This document shows, in pieces, positions 8,561-17,179 of a stretch of 64,000 nt of DNA. The notes below the pieces were generated by a model. It made no database searches and was not told the origin of the DNA. It saw only the letters and a program-made list of their open reading frames with translations. Each line of letters begins with the position of its first letter. Within the stretch, counting starts at the first letter, position 1. A program made the position numbers and the translations under genes. This DNA is from Pseudomonadota bacterium (GTDB taxonomy: Bacteria > Pseudomonadota > Alphaproteobacteria > Sphingomonadales > Sphingomonadaceae): the NCBI GenBank assembly GCA_020160755.1, contig JAIUPN010000004.1, positions 62,001 through 126,000 of the forward strand, written 5' to 3'.

Positions 8561-8956
8561 TCAGGCGTTAGCGAATTTGCGGAATTCGGCCACGTGGGCG
8601 CTGTCGAAATATTCGTCGAGCCGCGTGATCTTGCCGTTTTCGACCTTGCAGATGATTGCGCAGGGCAGGCGGACCTCGCCGTCGTCGTGGACGCGCTTGC
8701 CCTTCAGCACATGCTGCTGGACAAAACCGCCGGGGAAGGTGGCGAGCTGGCGTTCGGCATATTCGCGGTCCTTGATCCGCGCGACCATGCCGGTCAGCGT
8801 CTGCGCTGTCTGCGCGGGGGTGACGATCAGTTCGTCGGTGTTGTGCCAGATTTCGGCGTCGGGGGTGAAGCTGCCCTGCATCGTTTTGATGTCGCCCGCC
8901 TCGATCGCGTCGAAAAAGCGTTGCGCCATTGCACGGATGTCGTCCTGCTCTGCCAT
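8561..8956 (-). CDS. SnoaL-like/NTF2-fold protein
   Basis: 131 residues with the NTF2-like pattern: N-terminal helix MAQRFFDAIEAGDIKTM, strand-and-turn FTPDAEIWHN, and terminal strands CAIICKVENGKITRLDEYFDS. Such cone-shaped folds act as polyketide cyclases, dehydratases or epoxide hydrolases. Asp and His positions in the pocket suggest catalysis, but the reaction is not predictable. It is 10 bases downstream of the SDR gene and 11 bases before the next gene. Confidence 0.85.
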   Translation of the reverse strand: MAEQDDIRAMAQRFFDAIEAGDIKTMQGSFTPDAEIWHNTDELIVTPAQTAQTLTGMVARIKDREYAERQLATFPGGFVQQHVLKGKRVHDDGEVRLPCAIICKVENGKITRLDEYFDSAHVAEFRKFANA

Positions 8957-8966
8957 GATACTCTCC

Positions 8967-9854
8967 TTAAGCCCTCGCGCCGAACATGCGGCCGCCGTTG
9001 GCAGCGATCAGCCCGTCGATATCGTCGCCCTTGTACGCGGGATCGGCGGACGGGCCGAAGGACGCCAGCATATCCTGCGTCACCATCTCGGCCATCGCCT
9101 TCCACTCGGGGTGGGTGAAAATCCAGTATTCCCCGGCCTCGATCGCCTCCACGACGCGCACGCCGATCTTGTCCGGCGCCATGCCGCCCGCGAGCACGCC
9201 CTGCATTGCCTGGCTGGTCGCCGCGGCCTGGCCGACCTCGACCTCGACCGGGCGCAGATCGCGCGTCGTCTCGACGATCCGCGTCGCCGACATGCCGGGC
9301 ATCAGCACCGAAATGTCGACGCAGGTTCCCGCGAGCTCGTTGCGGAGTGCCATGGCGATGCCAAGCGTCGCATATTTGGAGCTGATGTAGGCGACCGAGA
9401 TCGGGGGTGGGACGATCGCGACCATTGAACTGGTGATAACGAGATGGCTCGGCTCGCCGCTCGCCTTCATGTCGCCGAGGAAGGTGCGGCAGGCGTAAAG
9501 ATGCGCGTGCGCGTTGACCGCATAGTTCCAGCGCCAGACGTCGGTATCATACTGCTCGAACGGTCCCGACCCGCCGCCGACACCCGCGTTGCTGAACAGG
9601 ATACGCACCGGGCCGAACGCGCGCGCCCGTTCGCCCGCGGTGGCCCAGCTGTCCTCGCTGGTCACATCGAGCTGGAGACCGAGCGCATTCGCGCCCTCGC
9701 TGCGGAGCGTTTCGGCCGCACGATCGGCGCCCGCACCATCGATATCGGCGAGGATGACCGACGCGCCTTTGGCGGCGAGCGCTTTGGCGGTGGCGAACCC
9801 GAGCCCGCTCGCGCCGCCGGTGATGAAGGCGATCTTGCCCGCGACATCGGTCAT
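8967..9854 (-). CDS. Short-chain dehydrogenase/reductase (SDR)
   Basis: 295 residues, classical SDR. The cofactor motif ITGGASGLGFA (TGxxxGxG) is at about residues 11-20, the NAG-type motif is ILFSNAGVG, and the active site combines VITSSMVAI with YISSK (YxxxK). Asp at the end of the second strand (LADIDG) suggests NAD(H) preference. The longer C-terminus is unusual for the ~250-residue core. Its start codon overlaps the stop of the upstream MFS gene (ATGA). Confidence 0.92.
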   Translation of the reverse strand: MTDVAGKIAFITGGASGLGFATAKALAAKGASVILADIDGAGADRAAETLRSEGANALGLQLDVTSEDSWATAGERARAFGPVRILFSNAGVGGGSGPFEQYDTDVWRWNYAVNAHAHLYACRTFLGDMKASGEPSHLVITSSMVAIVPPPISVAYISSKYATLGIAMALRNELAGTCVDISVLMPGMSATRIVETTRDLRPVEVEVGQAAATSQAMQGVLAGGMAPDKIGVRVVEAIEAGEYWIFTHPEWKAMAEMVTQDMLASFGPSADPAYKGDDIDGLIAANGGRMFGARA

Positions 9855-11146
9855 TCGGCGAAGTCCTTTTCAAGGTAACGCGTCATGCGATATTGCGCGA
9901 TCCCGGCGGCGGCAGCGAAAGGCATGAGCGCCATCAGCGCCCACCTTAGGCTGCCGTCGCCATAATCGGGTTTCAGGTTGTCGCTGACGATCCCCGCGAA
10001 CAGCGGGCCGAGCCCGAGACCGATGATGTTGAACATCAGCATCAGAACCGCGGCGGCGGTCGCGCGGCTGCGCGGCGGGGTCAGATTCTGCACCAGCGCG
10101 AGCGCGGGGGCGACATAGGCGGTGCACGCCGCCATCGGGATCAGCATCAGCGCGAGCGAGAGCTGCCAGCTGTCGACGAGCAGCGCGGCGATGAAGGTCG
10201 GGATCAGCACGGCGGTCGCGAGCGCCGGAATGGTGCCATAGGCGCGCGCCGACACCTTCGCGCGGTGGCTGACCAGCCAGCCGCCGCCAAGGATGCCGAT
10301 GCCGAAGGTGATGCCCGCCGCCGGGCCGAAATATGTCGCCATGGCGTCGAGCGGCATCTTCTGCGTCCGCATCAGAAAGGCGGGGATCCAGTTGAGCATG
10401 CCATAGCTGGTGAAGGCGGCGAGGCCGCTGCCTATCATCACCATACGGAGCGACGGACGGCGCCAGAACATCGCGAGGCTCTGCGAAAAGGGCAGGGCTT
10501 CGTCGGCTGCTTTTTGCGTGTCCATCTGTCCGCGCGCGGGTTCACGGACAAGCCAGATCAGGATCGGCGCGACAATGACGCCGACGATGCCGATCAGGAT
10601 GAAGGCGTTCCTCCATCCGATGTTCGCGGCGGCCCAGGCGCCGAAGGTCGCGCCCACAAAGACACCGAACGGGCCGTTGAGCGTGAAGATGCCGATCGCG
10701 AGCGGGCGCTGTGCGGGCGGGTAATAATCGGCGATGACCGACAGCGACGGCGCTGTGCCGCCGGCCTCGCCGGCGCCGACGCCGAAGCGCATGAGCGCCA
10801 GTTGCCAGAAGCTCGACGCCATGCCGCACGCCGCGGTGAATCCGCTCCACACGATGCACGCGATGCCGATCAGCTTCACGCGGTTCCAACGGTCGGCGAT
10901 CATCGCGACGGGAACCCCCATTGCAGCGTAGAAGAGCGCGAAGGCGAGGCCGGTGAGCAGGCCGAACTGGGTGTCGCTGAAATCCATCTCGGCGCGGATC
11001 GGTTCGACGAGTACCGACAGGAGCTGGCGGTCGACGAAATTGATCGTGCCGACGATGAACAGCATGGCGAGCGCGACATTACGGCGTAGCGCGAGACCGC
11101 TGTCGGGCGCCGCGGCGCCTGCATTAACGGCGGTAGCCTCTGTCAT
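9851..11146 (-). CDS. MFS transporter
   Basis: 431 residues with 12 predicted membrane helices. The start at 11146 has GGAGAG before it; a longer reading from 11215 is unlikely. Motif A-like sequence is ADRWNRVKLIG (about 78-88) and the second helix pair includes RFGVGAGEAGGTAPS. It resembles the spinster/anion-cation symporter branch that carries organic acids. As first gene of the operon it probably imports the operon's substrate across the inner membrane. Confidence 0.9.
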   Translation of the reverse strand: MTEATAVNAGAAAPDSGLALRRNVALAMLFIVGTINFVDRQLLSVLVEPIRAEMDFSDTQFGLLTGLAFALFYAAMGVPVAMIADRWNRVKLIGIACIVWSGFTAACGMASSFWQLALMRFGVGAGEAGGTAPSLSVIADYYPPAQRPLAIGIFTLNGPFGVFVGATFGAWAAANIGWRNAFILIGIVGVIVAPILIWLVREPARGQMDTQKAADEALPFSQSLAMFWRRPSLRMVMIGSGLAAFTSYGMLNWIPAFLMRTQKMPLDAMATYFGPAAGITFGIGILGGGWLVSHRAKVSARAYGTIPALATAVLIPTFIAALLVDSWQLSLALMLIPMAACTAYVAPALALVQNLTPPRSRATAAAVLMLMFNIIGLGLGPLFAGIVSDNLKPDYGDGSLRWALMALMPFAAAAGIAQYRMTRYLEKDFAE

Positions 11147-11184
11147 CACACTCTCCAAAAATGCACGAGTCTTCTCGTTCCAAA

Positions 11185-11200
11185 AAATACTTAGGTATTT
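11185..11200. promoter_or_regulatory. AT-rich palindrome between MFS and SDR genes
   Basis: AAATAC-TTAG-GTATTT is a perfect inverted repeat in the divergent promoter of the MFS operon and the plus-strand SDR gene. It contains ATACTTAG, the octamer found again at 18401 and, in reverse, at 20345. Likely an operator or promoter element. Confidence 0.5.
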
Positions 11201-11255
11201 AAGTTTATCTGTCAATGTGCTTTACGGTAGCGACAAGATCGACGGGAGAGAAGAG

Positions 11256-12023
11256 ATGGAGATCAAGGGCAAAACGGCGATCGTAACCGGCTCCGCGGGC
11301 GGCATTGGCCGCGCGAGTGCAGTGATGCTGGCGGCCCGCGGGGCGGCGGAGATCGCGCTGGTCGACGTCAATGAGGCCGGGCTCACCGAGACGGCGCGGC
11401 TGGTCGAGGCGGAGGGCGCGCGCGCGAATATTCACATACTCGACCTCTCGGACATTCCCGCCACCGAAGCCTGGTTTCGCGCGCATGGCGACGTCGACCT
11501 ATTGCACAACAATGCGGGTGTCGTTTCCGGTCTGCCGCAATTCCCGGACGTCGATGCGGCGCGCATCCGCTGGATCATCGACGTCAATCTCACCTCGCTC
11601 GTCGCCGCGACGCAGATCGCGGTGCAGGCAATGCGAAAACGTGGGGGCGGGGTGATCGTCAACACGGTGTCGACCGTGGCGCTCGGTACCGGTTTCTACG
11701 ACGCGATGTATGCGACGACCAAGGCGGCCGTGATGATGTTCACGCGTTGCTGCGCGCCGTTGAAGGAGGAATGCAACGTCCGCGTCGTGGGCATGTTGCC
11801 GGGGCTGGTCGATACGCCGATCCTCGACACGACGGGTGCGGACGGCAAGTCCGAGTGGATGAAGACGGTGCTCGCGAACAACGAGGCGTGCGTGCCCGAG
11901 GATATCGCCGGGGGCGTCGCGATGCTGATCGAAGATGACGACCTCGCGGGCGGGGATTGGGTAGCGGTGCGGAGGCTGGAGGGCAAAGTCGCGTATCAGT
12001 GGGGTCACGCCGATACGGTGTAG
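11256..12023 (+). CDS. Short-chain dehydrogenase/reductase (SDR)
   Basis: 255 residues from the ATG preceded by GGGAGAGAAGAG. Cofactor motif VTGSAGGIGRA is at about residues 10-20, DLLHNNAGVV carries the NNAG motif, and catalysis rests on NTVSTVAL and YATTK (YxxxK). Asp in LVDVNE points to NAD(H). It is transcribed divergently from the MFS operon over a shared palindrome, and probably oxidises or reduces an alcohol/ketone in the same pathway. Confidence 0.92.
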   Translation: MEIKGKTAIVTGSAGGIGRASAVMLAARGAAEIALVDVNEAGLTETARLVEAEGARANIHILDLSDIPATEAWFRAHGDVDLLHNNAGVVSGLPQFPDVDAARIRWIIDVNLTSLVAATQIAVQAMRKRGGGVIVNTVSTVALGTGFYDAMYATTKAAVMMFTRCCAPLKEECNVRVVGMLPGLVDTPILDTTGADGKSEWMKTVLANNEACVPEDIAGGVAMLIEDDDLAGGDWVAVRRLEGKVAYQWGHADTV

Positions 12024-12044
12024 ATCCCGATCTTGTAGAAGAGA

Positions 12045-12755
12045 TCAGCGCGTCGGCGCTTCGAGCATATTCTTGCCGAACAGGTTCGACCATTGCTCCT
12101 CGGTCAGCACCGGGCGCGCGCTCGACAGGTTCGCGGCATTCTTGACGTCGGTTCCGGCAATCACCGCGGGGCGTTCGCCGATACGCGCGAACCAGTCGGC
12201 GACCGCGGGATAATCGTCGAGCGTCAGCCCGATCGCGCGGATCGCACGCGCCCACGGCCAGGCGGCAATGTCCGCGATCGAATATTCTTCGGCGAGGTAA
12301 TCGGCTTCGCTCAGCCGGCCGTTCAGGACGTGGAGCAGGCGCAGCGTTTCGTTGCGATAGCGTTCGACCGGATAGGTCTGCCCCTCGGGCGCATAGCGGA
12401 TGAAATGATGCGCCTGACCCTGCATCGGGCCAAAGCTTGCCATCTGCCACATCAGCCATTGCTGCGCCTGGCTGCGGCGACGGGGGTTCCCGGGAAGCAG
12501 CTGGCCGCTCTTTTCGGCAAGGTAGAGCAGGATCGCGCCGCTTTCGAACACCGGCAGCGGTGCGCCGCCGCCGACCGGATCATGGTCGACAATCGCGGGC
12601 AGGCGGCCGTTCGGGTTGATCCGGCGATATTCGGGGGTGAGATGATCGCCCTCGAGCATGTTCATCGCTAGCAGCCGGTGCGGCAACCCGATCTCTTCGA
12701 GCATGATCGAGACTTTATGGCCGTTCGGCGTGGGGGTGAAATAGACGTCGATCAT
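12045..12755 (-). CDS. Glutathione S-transferase, Nu/YfcG-like
   Basis: 236 residues starting MIDVYFTPTPNGHKV at 12755; an open frame continues upstream but the GST fold begins here. The TPNG(H/Q)K turn and the glutathione-binding FESGAILLYLAEKSG are typical of the Nu class (YfcG/YghU). The C-terminal tail LTEEQWSNLFGKNM is shared with the GST that starts at 15742. A Nu-class GST of Novosphingobium aromaticivorans acts as glutathione lyase in beta-aryl ether cleavage. It lies 91 bases after the TonB receptor gene on the same strand, so uptake and processing are probably linked. Confidence 0.9.
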   Translation of the reverse strand: MIDVYFTPTPNGHKVSIMLEEIGLPHRLLAMNMLEGDHLTPEYRRINPNGRLPAIVDHDPVGGGAPLPVFESGAILLYLAEKSGQLLPGNPRRRSQAQQWLMWQMASFGPMQGQAHHFIRYAPEGQTYPVERYRNETLRLLHVLNGRLSEADYLAEEYSIADIAAWPWARAIRAIGLTLDDYPAVADWFARIGERPAVIAGTDVKNAANLSSARPVLTEEQWSNLFGKNMLEAPTR

Positions 12756-12846
12756 ATCTCGGTTCACCCCTTTACACAGGTCACGACCGCCATCGCCGCT
12801 TCCCTGTCGAGGAAAGCATCGATGGCGGCCGATCCCTGGGACATCG

Positions 12847-15111
12847 TTAGAACTTGATCCCGGCCTCGACCGAAATGTTGCGGGTAGGCTCAAGATAAAG
12901 GATCGCGCGGGGATTTGCGGTGATCGGCGACGGCAGGTTGAACGCACTGCCAACCGTCTTTTCGTTCGTCAGATTCTTGCCGACGAGCGCGACGTGCCAG
13001 CGGTCGTCCTGATCGGCGAGTTGAACGCGAAGGTCGAGCTTCACATATCCGCCCTGCACGCCGAAAATCGGGCTCTGATTGTCCGAGTTGAAATATTTCG
13101 ACCGTGCCGACGCAACGCCGGTGATGTCGAGCTTCAGGTCGTCCGACATGTCGAACCGCCCGTGCGCGGTAACGCTGCCGGTATATTTCGACGAGTAGGC
13201 GACAGGGTAACCGGCCAGGTTGTTGTTCGCGACGTGGTTCGGTTGCGTCCGATCGGTCTGTGCGGGATTGCAAACCGACAGCGGCTGGCTGGCGAGGCAG
13301 GCCGCGCCCGGATAATTGTCATATTTGATATCCGAATAGGCGGCCGACGCGCTGATGTCGAAATTGGGGGTCGGGAAGATGCTGAGCGATCCTTCGAGGC
13401 CCTTCGACGTCGCCGCGGCGGCATTGCCAGTCAGATAGCTCGACGTTGCGGGCTGATAGACCGACACCTGCAGGTCCTTGAACTTCGTGTGATAGGCCGA
13501 GAGGTTCGCGACGACCTTGCCGTCGAACAGCGTCGACTTGATGCCGGCTTCGAAATTCTCCGACTGTTCGGGCTTGAAGGTGAAGGTCGCGCTGGTCGTG
13601 CCGAGCGTGTTCGAGACGAAGCCGCCCGACTTCGAACCGCGGCCCCAGGTCGCATAGACCATGATGCGCGGTGCGATGTCATATTGCAGCGTCACCGACG
13701 GATCGACATTGCCTTCGCTGATCGAACCCGTGGCGCTCGAGATCGGGCGCAGTGCGAAGGGACCATAGACGAGGCGTGAAGCGAAAGCGCCGTCCTTCTT
13801 GGTGTGGCTGTAGCGCAGGCTCCCGATCGCGCGGAACGCGTCGCTGATGTTGACCGTCGCCTGACCAAAAACCGACCAGGATTCGGCCTTCTGCTTGAAC
13901 AGGCTGTCGATGCGCCCGAAGTAGTTCAGCGCCGCGATGTTGAAGCCCTGATATTGCTCCAGCGTGTAGTTCGACTTGTCGTAATAGGCGCCCGCGATGA
14001 ATTCGAAGGTCCGGCCGGTCGGCGACAGAATACGGATTTCCTGCGAAATCTGGTCGAAGCGTTCGGGGAAGGCGTTATACACCGAGTTGGCGGTATGCGC
14101 GCCGCCGCTGTTCGGGATCGTCTGGTCGAAGCCGTTGACGATCTTCGATTTGAACCAGCTGTAGCCGGTGACCGACGTGAGCGTGAAGTCGCCGAGCGCA
14201 AGGTTGCCGACGCCCGAGATCATCACCGACTTGTTGTCATTGCCTTCGTCGCCGAGCGCCGAGCGTTCGAGATAACGCGTCGTCTGCGGATCCTGCCCGC
14301 TGGTCAGCGGGCTCGACACGGTGATGCCGCCGATGACTTCGCGGTTCCCGTATTCGACCTTCGCCGTATAGTCGAAATTGTCCGACGGTTCCCACTTCAG
14401 CGTCAGGCGGAGCAGCTGCGACCGGATTTCGGGATCGTCGTGATCGGTGGCGCGGTTATAGATATAGCCGTCCTGATTGACGATCTTGTACGCAAAGCGC
14501 GCGCCGAGCGTGCCGGTGATCGGTCCCGACAGATAGCCCGAGAAATCGGTGCCCTTGTGATCGAAGTTATAGAGGCCGGTGATCGCGCCTTCGAAATCCT
14601 TCGTCGGACCCGCCGACACGACGCTGACCGCGCCTGCCGCGGTATTCTTGCCGAACAGCGCGCCCTGCGGACCGCGCAGCACCTCGACGCGGGCGAGGTC
14701 GAAGAAGGGGGCCTGTGCCTGGCGGTTGCGGCCGGCGTAGATGCCGTCGACATAAAGCGAGACCGACTGATCGAACGCGAAGTTCGCCGGCGGCGAACCG
14801 AAGCCGCGGATATAGATGACGTCGTTGCCCGCAGTCGACTGGACGAAGACGTTTGGCGTGTAGTTCATCACCGCCTTGATGTCGCTCGTGTTGAATTCGG
14901 CGAGCTTGGCGCCGCTCACGACTTCCATCGAGATCGGCACATTCTGCAGATTCTGCTCGCGCTTCTGGGCGGTGACGATGATTTCGTTGGTGTTGCTGTC
15001 GTCGACGTCCGCCGTATCGGCGGGGGCGGCCTGCGCCATCGCCGGAACGGCATTGGCAAGCATCGCGATCGCTGCCACGCCGGACAGCAGGAACTGGTTA
15101 TGCGCCTTCAT
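12847..15111 (-). CDS. TonB-dependent outer-membrane receptor
   Basis: 754 residues from the ATG at 15111, which has GGGAGGGTG before it. A signal peptide ends at AVPAMAQA (about residue 28). The TonB box-like NEIIVTAQKREQNLQNVPISM and plug (IRGFGSPP, LRGPQGALFGKNTAAGAVSVV) precede a 22-strand barrel ending in a terminal Phe. It belongs to the sphingomonad receptor group often tied to aromatic, terpenoid or steroid uptake. The next gene is a Nu-type GST. Two palindromes lie upstream between it and the DUF3237 gene. Confidence 0.95.
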   Translation of the reverse strand: MKAHNQFLLSGVAAIAMLANAVPAMAQAAPADTADVDDSNTNEIIVTAQKREQNLQNVPISMEVVSGAKLAEFNTSDIKAVMNYTPNVFVQSTAGNDVIYIRGFGSPPANFAFDQSVSLYVDGIYAGRNRQAQAPFFDLARVEVLRGPQGALFGKNTAAGAVSVVSAGPTKDFEGAITGLYNFDHKGTDFSGYLSGPITGTLGARFAYKIVNQDGYIYNRATDHDDPEIRSQLLRLTLKWEPSDNFDYTAKVEYGNREVIGGITVSSPLTSGQDPQTTRYLERSALGDEGNDNKSVMISGVGNLALGDFTLTSVTGYSWFKSKIVNGFDQTIPNSGGAHTANSVYNAFPERFDQISQEIRILSPTGRTFEFIAGAYYDKSNYTLEQYQGFNIAALNYFGRIDSLFKQKAESWSVFGQATVNISDAFRAIGSLRYSHTKKDGAFASRLVYGPFALRPISSATGSISEGNVDPSVTLQYDIAPRIMVYATWGRGSKSGGFVSNTLGTTSATFTFKPEQSENFEAGIKSTLFDGKVVANLSAYHTKFKDLQVSVYQPATSSYLTGNAAAATSKGLEGSLSIFPTPNFDISASAAYSDIKYDNYPGAACLASQPLSVCNPAQTDRTQPNHVANNNLAGYPVAYSSKYTGSVTAHGRFDMSDDLKLDITGVASARSKYFNSDNQSPIFGVQGGYVKLDLRVQLADQDDRWHVALVGKNLTNEKTVGSAFNLPSPITANPRAILYLEPTRNISVEAGIKF

Positions 15112-15163
15112 CTTCACCCTCCCATAGAGCTTGTTGTCGCGGTCCCGGAAAGCCTTCCGATCC

Positions 15164-15178
15164 GTCAATCTGATTGAC
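15164..15178. promoter_or_regulatory. Palindrome GTCAAT-ctg-ATTGAC (operator candidate)
   Basis: Perfect six-base arms around three bases, located 53 bases before the TonB receptor start and 56 bases before the DUF3237 start. Architecture and sequence match the core at 6985-6999 (GTCAAC-tta-GTTGAC). This suggests one dimeric regulator, for example of TetR type. Confidence 0.6.
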
Positions 15179-15180
15179 CC

Positions 15181-15192
15181 TTAGTATACTAA
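15181..15192. promoter_or_regulatory. Perfect 12-base palindrome TTAGTATACTAA
   Basis: It lies two bases after the GTCAAT palindrome in the same divergent promoter region. It shares the half-site TTAGTAT with the site at 20342-20352. It may be an operator or may overlap a -10 element. Confidence 0.5.
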
Positions 15193-15233
15193 TGGTTTTA
15201 TGCTTGTCCATAGGCAGGAAGAGGATTCGCATC

Positions 15234-15740
15234 ATGAATGAAGAAAAGCTGCAAGACGCATCCGGCGCGCTGGCGACGCGTCATCTGTGCACCGTAGAGT
15301 TCGAGGTCGGGGGCGGGATCATCGGGATCGGCGTGTCGCCGTTCGGCGATCAGCGGCTCGGCTATATCAGCGGCGGCCGGTTTTTCGGTCCACGCATCAA
15401 CGGGATAGTCCTGCCGGGTGGCGGCAATTGGTCGCGCAGCGGACGGCTTGGCGACAGCGCGTCGGTCGGCACATTCGACGCCCGCGCCGTGTGGCAGACT
15501 GACGACGGCGACCTGATCTATCTGAGCTACACCGGGCGCAACATCATTCCCGACGATGTGCGTGCGACCTTCATCGATCCCGCCGTCCCCGACGCCGACG
15601 CGTCACGCTACTATCTGCGAATCGCGCCGGTGTTCGAAACCGCGAGCGCGAAATATGGCTGGCTCAACGGGGTGCTGGCCGTGGGCGTCGGCGAACGCAC
15701 CGATTTCGGCGTCCGCCACGCGATCCATGAGGTGCTTTGA
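15234..15740 (+). CDS. DUF3237 family protein
   Basis: 168 residues from an ATG preceded by AGGAAGAGG. It shows the DUF3237 beta-barrel pattern: ISGGRFFGPRINGIVLPGGGNW (about 44-65), then TFDARAVWQTDDGDLIYLSYTGR and YYLRIAPVFETASAKYGWLNGVLAVGVGE. The biochemical function of this family is not established. It occurs in sphingomonad catabolic clusters with GSTs and SDRs. A single base separates its stop from the start of the next GST gene, so the two are probably translated together. Confidence 0.88.
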   Translation: MNEEKLQDASGALATRHLCTVEFEVGGGIIGIGVSPFGDQRLGYISGGRFFGPRINGIVLPGGGNWSRSGRLGDSASVGTFDARAVWQTDDGDLIYLSYTGRNIIPDDVRATFIDPAVPDADASRYYLRIAPVFETASAKYGWLNGVLAVGVGERTDFGVRHAIHEVL

Positions 15741-15741
15741 G

Positions 15742-16467
15742 GTGATCGATCTGCATTATTCGGCGACGCCAAACGGGCAGAAGATCGCGATCATGCTCGA
15801 AGAGATCGACGCGCCCTATCGGGTCATTCCCTACGACATCTTCGATGGCGACCAGCTCACGGCCGAATTCGGGCGCATCAATCCGAACCATAAGCTGCCC
15901 GCGATCGTCGATCAGAATCCGGAGGGTGGCGGCGATCCGGTGACGGTTTTCGAGTCGGGCGCGATCCTGCAATATCTGGCCGAAAGGAGCGGGCGCTTTC
16001 TGCCTGCTGCCGGCGCAGCACGGGCGGCGACATTGTCCTGGCTGACCTGGCAGGTTGCGGGGCTCGGACCGATGGGCGGGCAGGCGAGCCACTTTCTCCG
16101 TTACGCTCCTGCGGGGCAGGACTATGCCGCCGCGCGCTACACGAAAGAGGTTCAGCGGCTGCTGACCGTGCTCGAAAAGCGGCTGGAGAAAAGCGCCTAT
16201 GTCGCGGGCGACGACTATTCGATCGCCGACATGGCGATCTGGCCCGGCCGCGCGTCGGCGTTCGTGATGGGCATGGGGCTCGACGAATGGCCCGCGATGC
16301 ACGACTGGTTCGAACGCATCCGTGCGCGTCCGGCGGTGGCGCGCGCCATGGCGCGCGACGATCTGAAGGCACCGGCCAAATATATCGGCCGCCACCAAAA
16401 GCTCGATGACAAGGAATGGTCGAACATGTTCGGCGATGCGAACCACGCCGCCGTCGCGAAGGACTGA
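15742..16467 (+). CDS. Glutathione S-transferase, Nu/YfcG-like
   Basis: 241 residues from a GTG at 15742; GAGGTG inside the end of the DUF3237 gene serves as ribosome site. An ATG at 15727 would add five residues. The N-terminus IDLHYSATPNGQKIAIMLEEI mirrors the GST ending at 12045, including the TPNGQK turn and FESGAILQYLAERSG. The tail KEWSNMFGDAN matches the other enzyme's QWSNLFGKNM. The two are probably paralogues working on one pathway, driven from divergent promoters. Confidence 0.9.
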   Translation: MIDLHYSATPNGQKIAIMLEEIDAPYRVIPYDIFDGDQLTAEFGRINPNHKLPAIVDQNPEGGGDPVTVFESGAILQYLAERSGRFLPAAGAARAATLSWLTWQVAGLGPMGGQASHFLRYAPAGQDYAAARYTKEVQRLLTVLEKRLEKSAYVAGDDYSIADMAIWPGRASAFVMGMGLDEWPAMHDWFERIRARPAVARAMARDDLKAPAKYIGRHQKLDDKEWSNMFGDANHAAVAKD

Positions 16468-16470
16468 CGA

Positions 16471-17175
16471 TCAGCGCTTCGCGTGCTGGCGGTCGCCCCA
16501 GAGGATCGCGCGATGCGCGTCGGTGAAGCCGGTGAGGCCGCCCTCGATCGTTTCGGCGCGCGCGACGCCGACCTTCATGCCTTCGGCGACCGCGGGACGG
16601 TCGAGCATCGCGGCGCCCCAGCGATCGACATTGGGAAAGCGTCCGGCCTTCTCGATCAGCTGGCGACGCAAAAAGGGCAGGGTTGCCATGTCGGCGATCG
16701 TGTATTCGTCGCCCGCGAGCCATTCGGCTTCACCCAGTCGTTTGTCGAGCACCATCATCAGCCGGTCGACTTCGCGGCTGTAGCGCTCGATGGCGTAGTC
16801 ATGCCGGTCCCTGGCATAGTGGGTGAAATGCACCTCCTGTCCGAACATCGGGCCGACGCCCGACACCTGGAACATCAGCCATTGCCAGCTGGTCGCGCGC
16901 TTCACCGGATCTGCGGGCAAAAAGCGCCCGGTCTTCTCGGCGAGATAGAGCAGGATCGCGCCGGTTTCCCAAAGGGTGAAGCCGGGCCCTTCGGGGCCTT
17001 GGTCATCGACGATCACCGGGGTCTTGTTGTTCGGGTTGAGCGCGAGGAACTCGGGCGTCAGCTGATCGCCGGCGAGGATGTCGATATATTCAAGCCGCCA
17101 TTCGAGCCCCATTTCGATGAGAGCGATGGCGATCTTGCGCGCGTTGGGTGTGGGGCCGCCATAGAGCGTGATCAT
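16471..17175 (-). CDS. Glutathione S-transferase, Nu-like
   Basis: 234 residues: MITLYGGPTPNARKIAIALIEM, with the TPN turn but Ala-Arg instead of Gly-Lys/Gln-Lys, then NPNNKTPVIVDDQ and LWETGAILLYLAEKTG. Compared with the two neighbouring Nu-type enzymes it has a shorter tail lacking the WSN(L/M)FG motif, so it is a more distant member. It converges on the preceding GST gene with three bases between stops. It starts four bases after the CoA transferase gene, forming a two-gene operon. Confidence 0.9.
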   Translation of the reverse strand: MITLYGGPTPNARKIAIALIEMGLEWRLEYIDILAGDQLTPEFLALNPNNKTPVIVDDQGPEGPGFTLWETGAILLYLAEKTGRFLPADPVKRATSWQWLMFQVSGVGPMFGQEVHFTHYARDRHDYAIERYSREVDRLMMVLDKRLGEAEWLAGDEYTIADMATLPFLRRQLIEKAGRFPNVDRWGAAMLDRPAVAEGMKVGVARAETIEGGLTGFTDAHRAILWGDRQHAKR

Positions 17176-17179
17176 CGTG

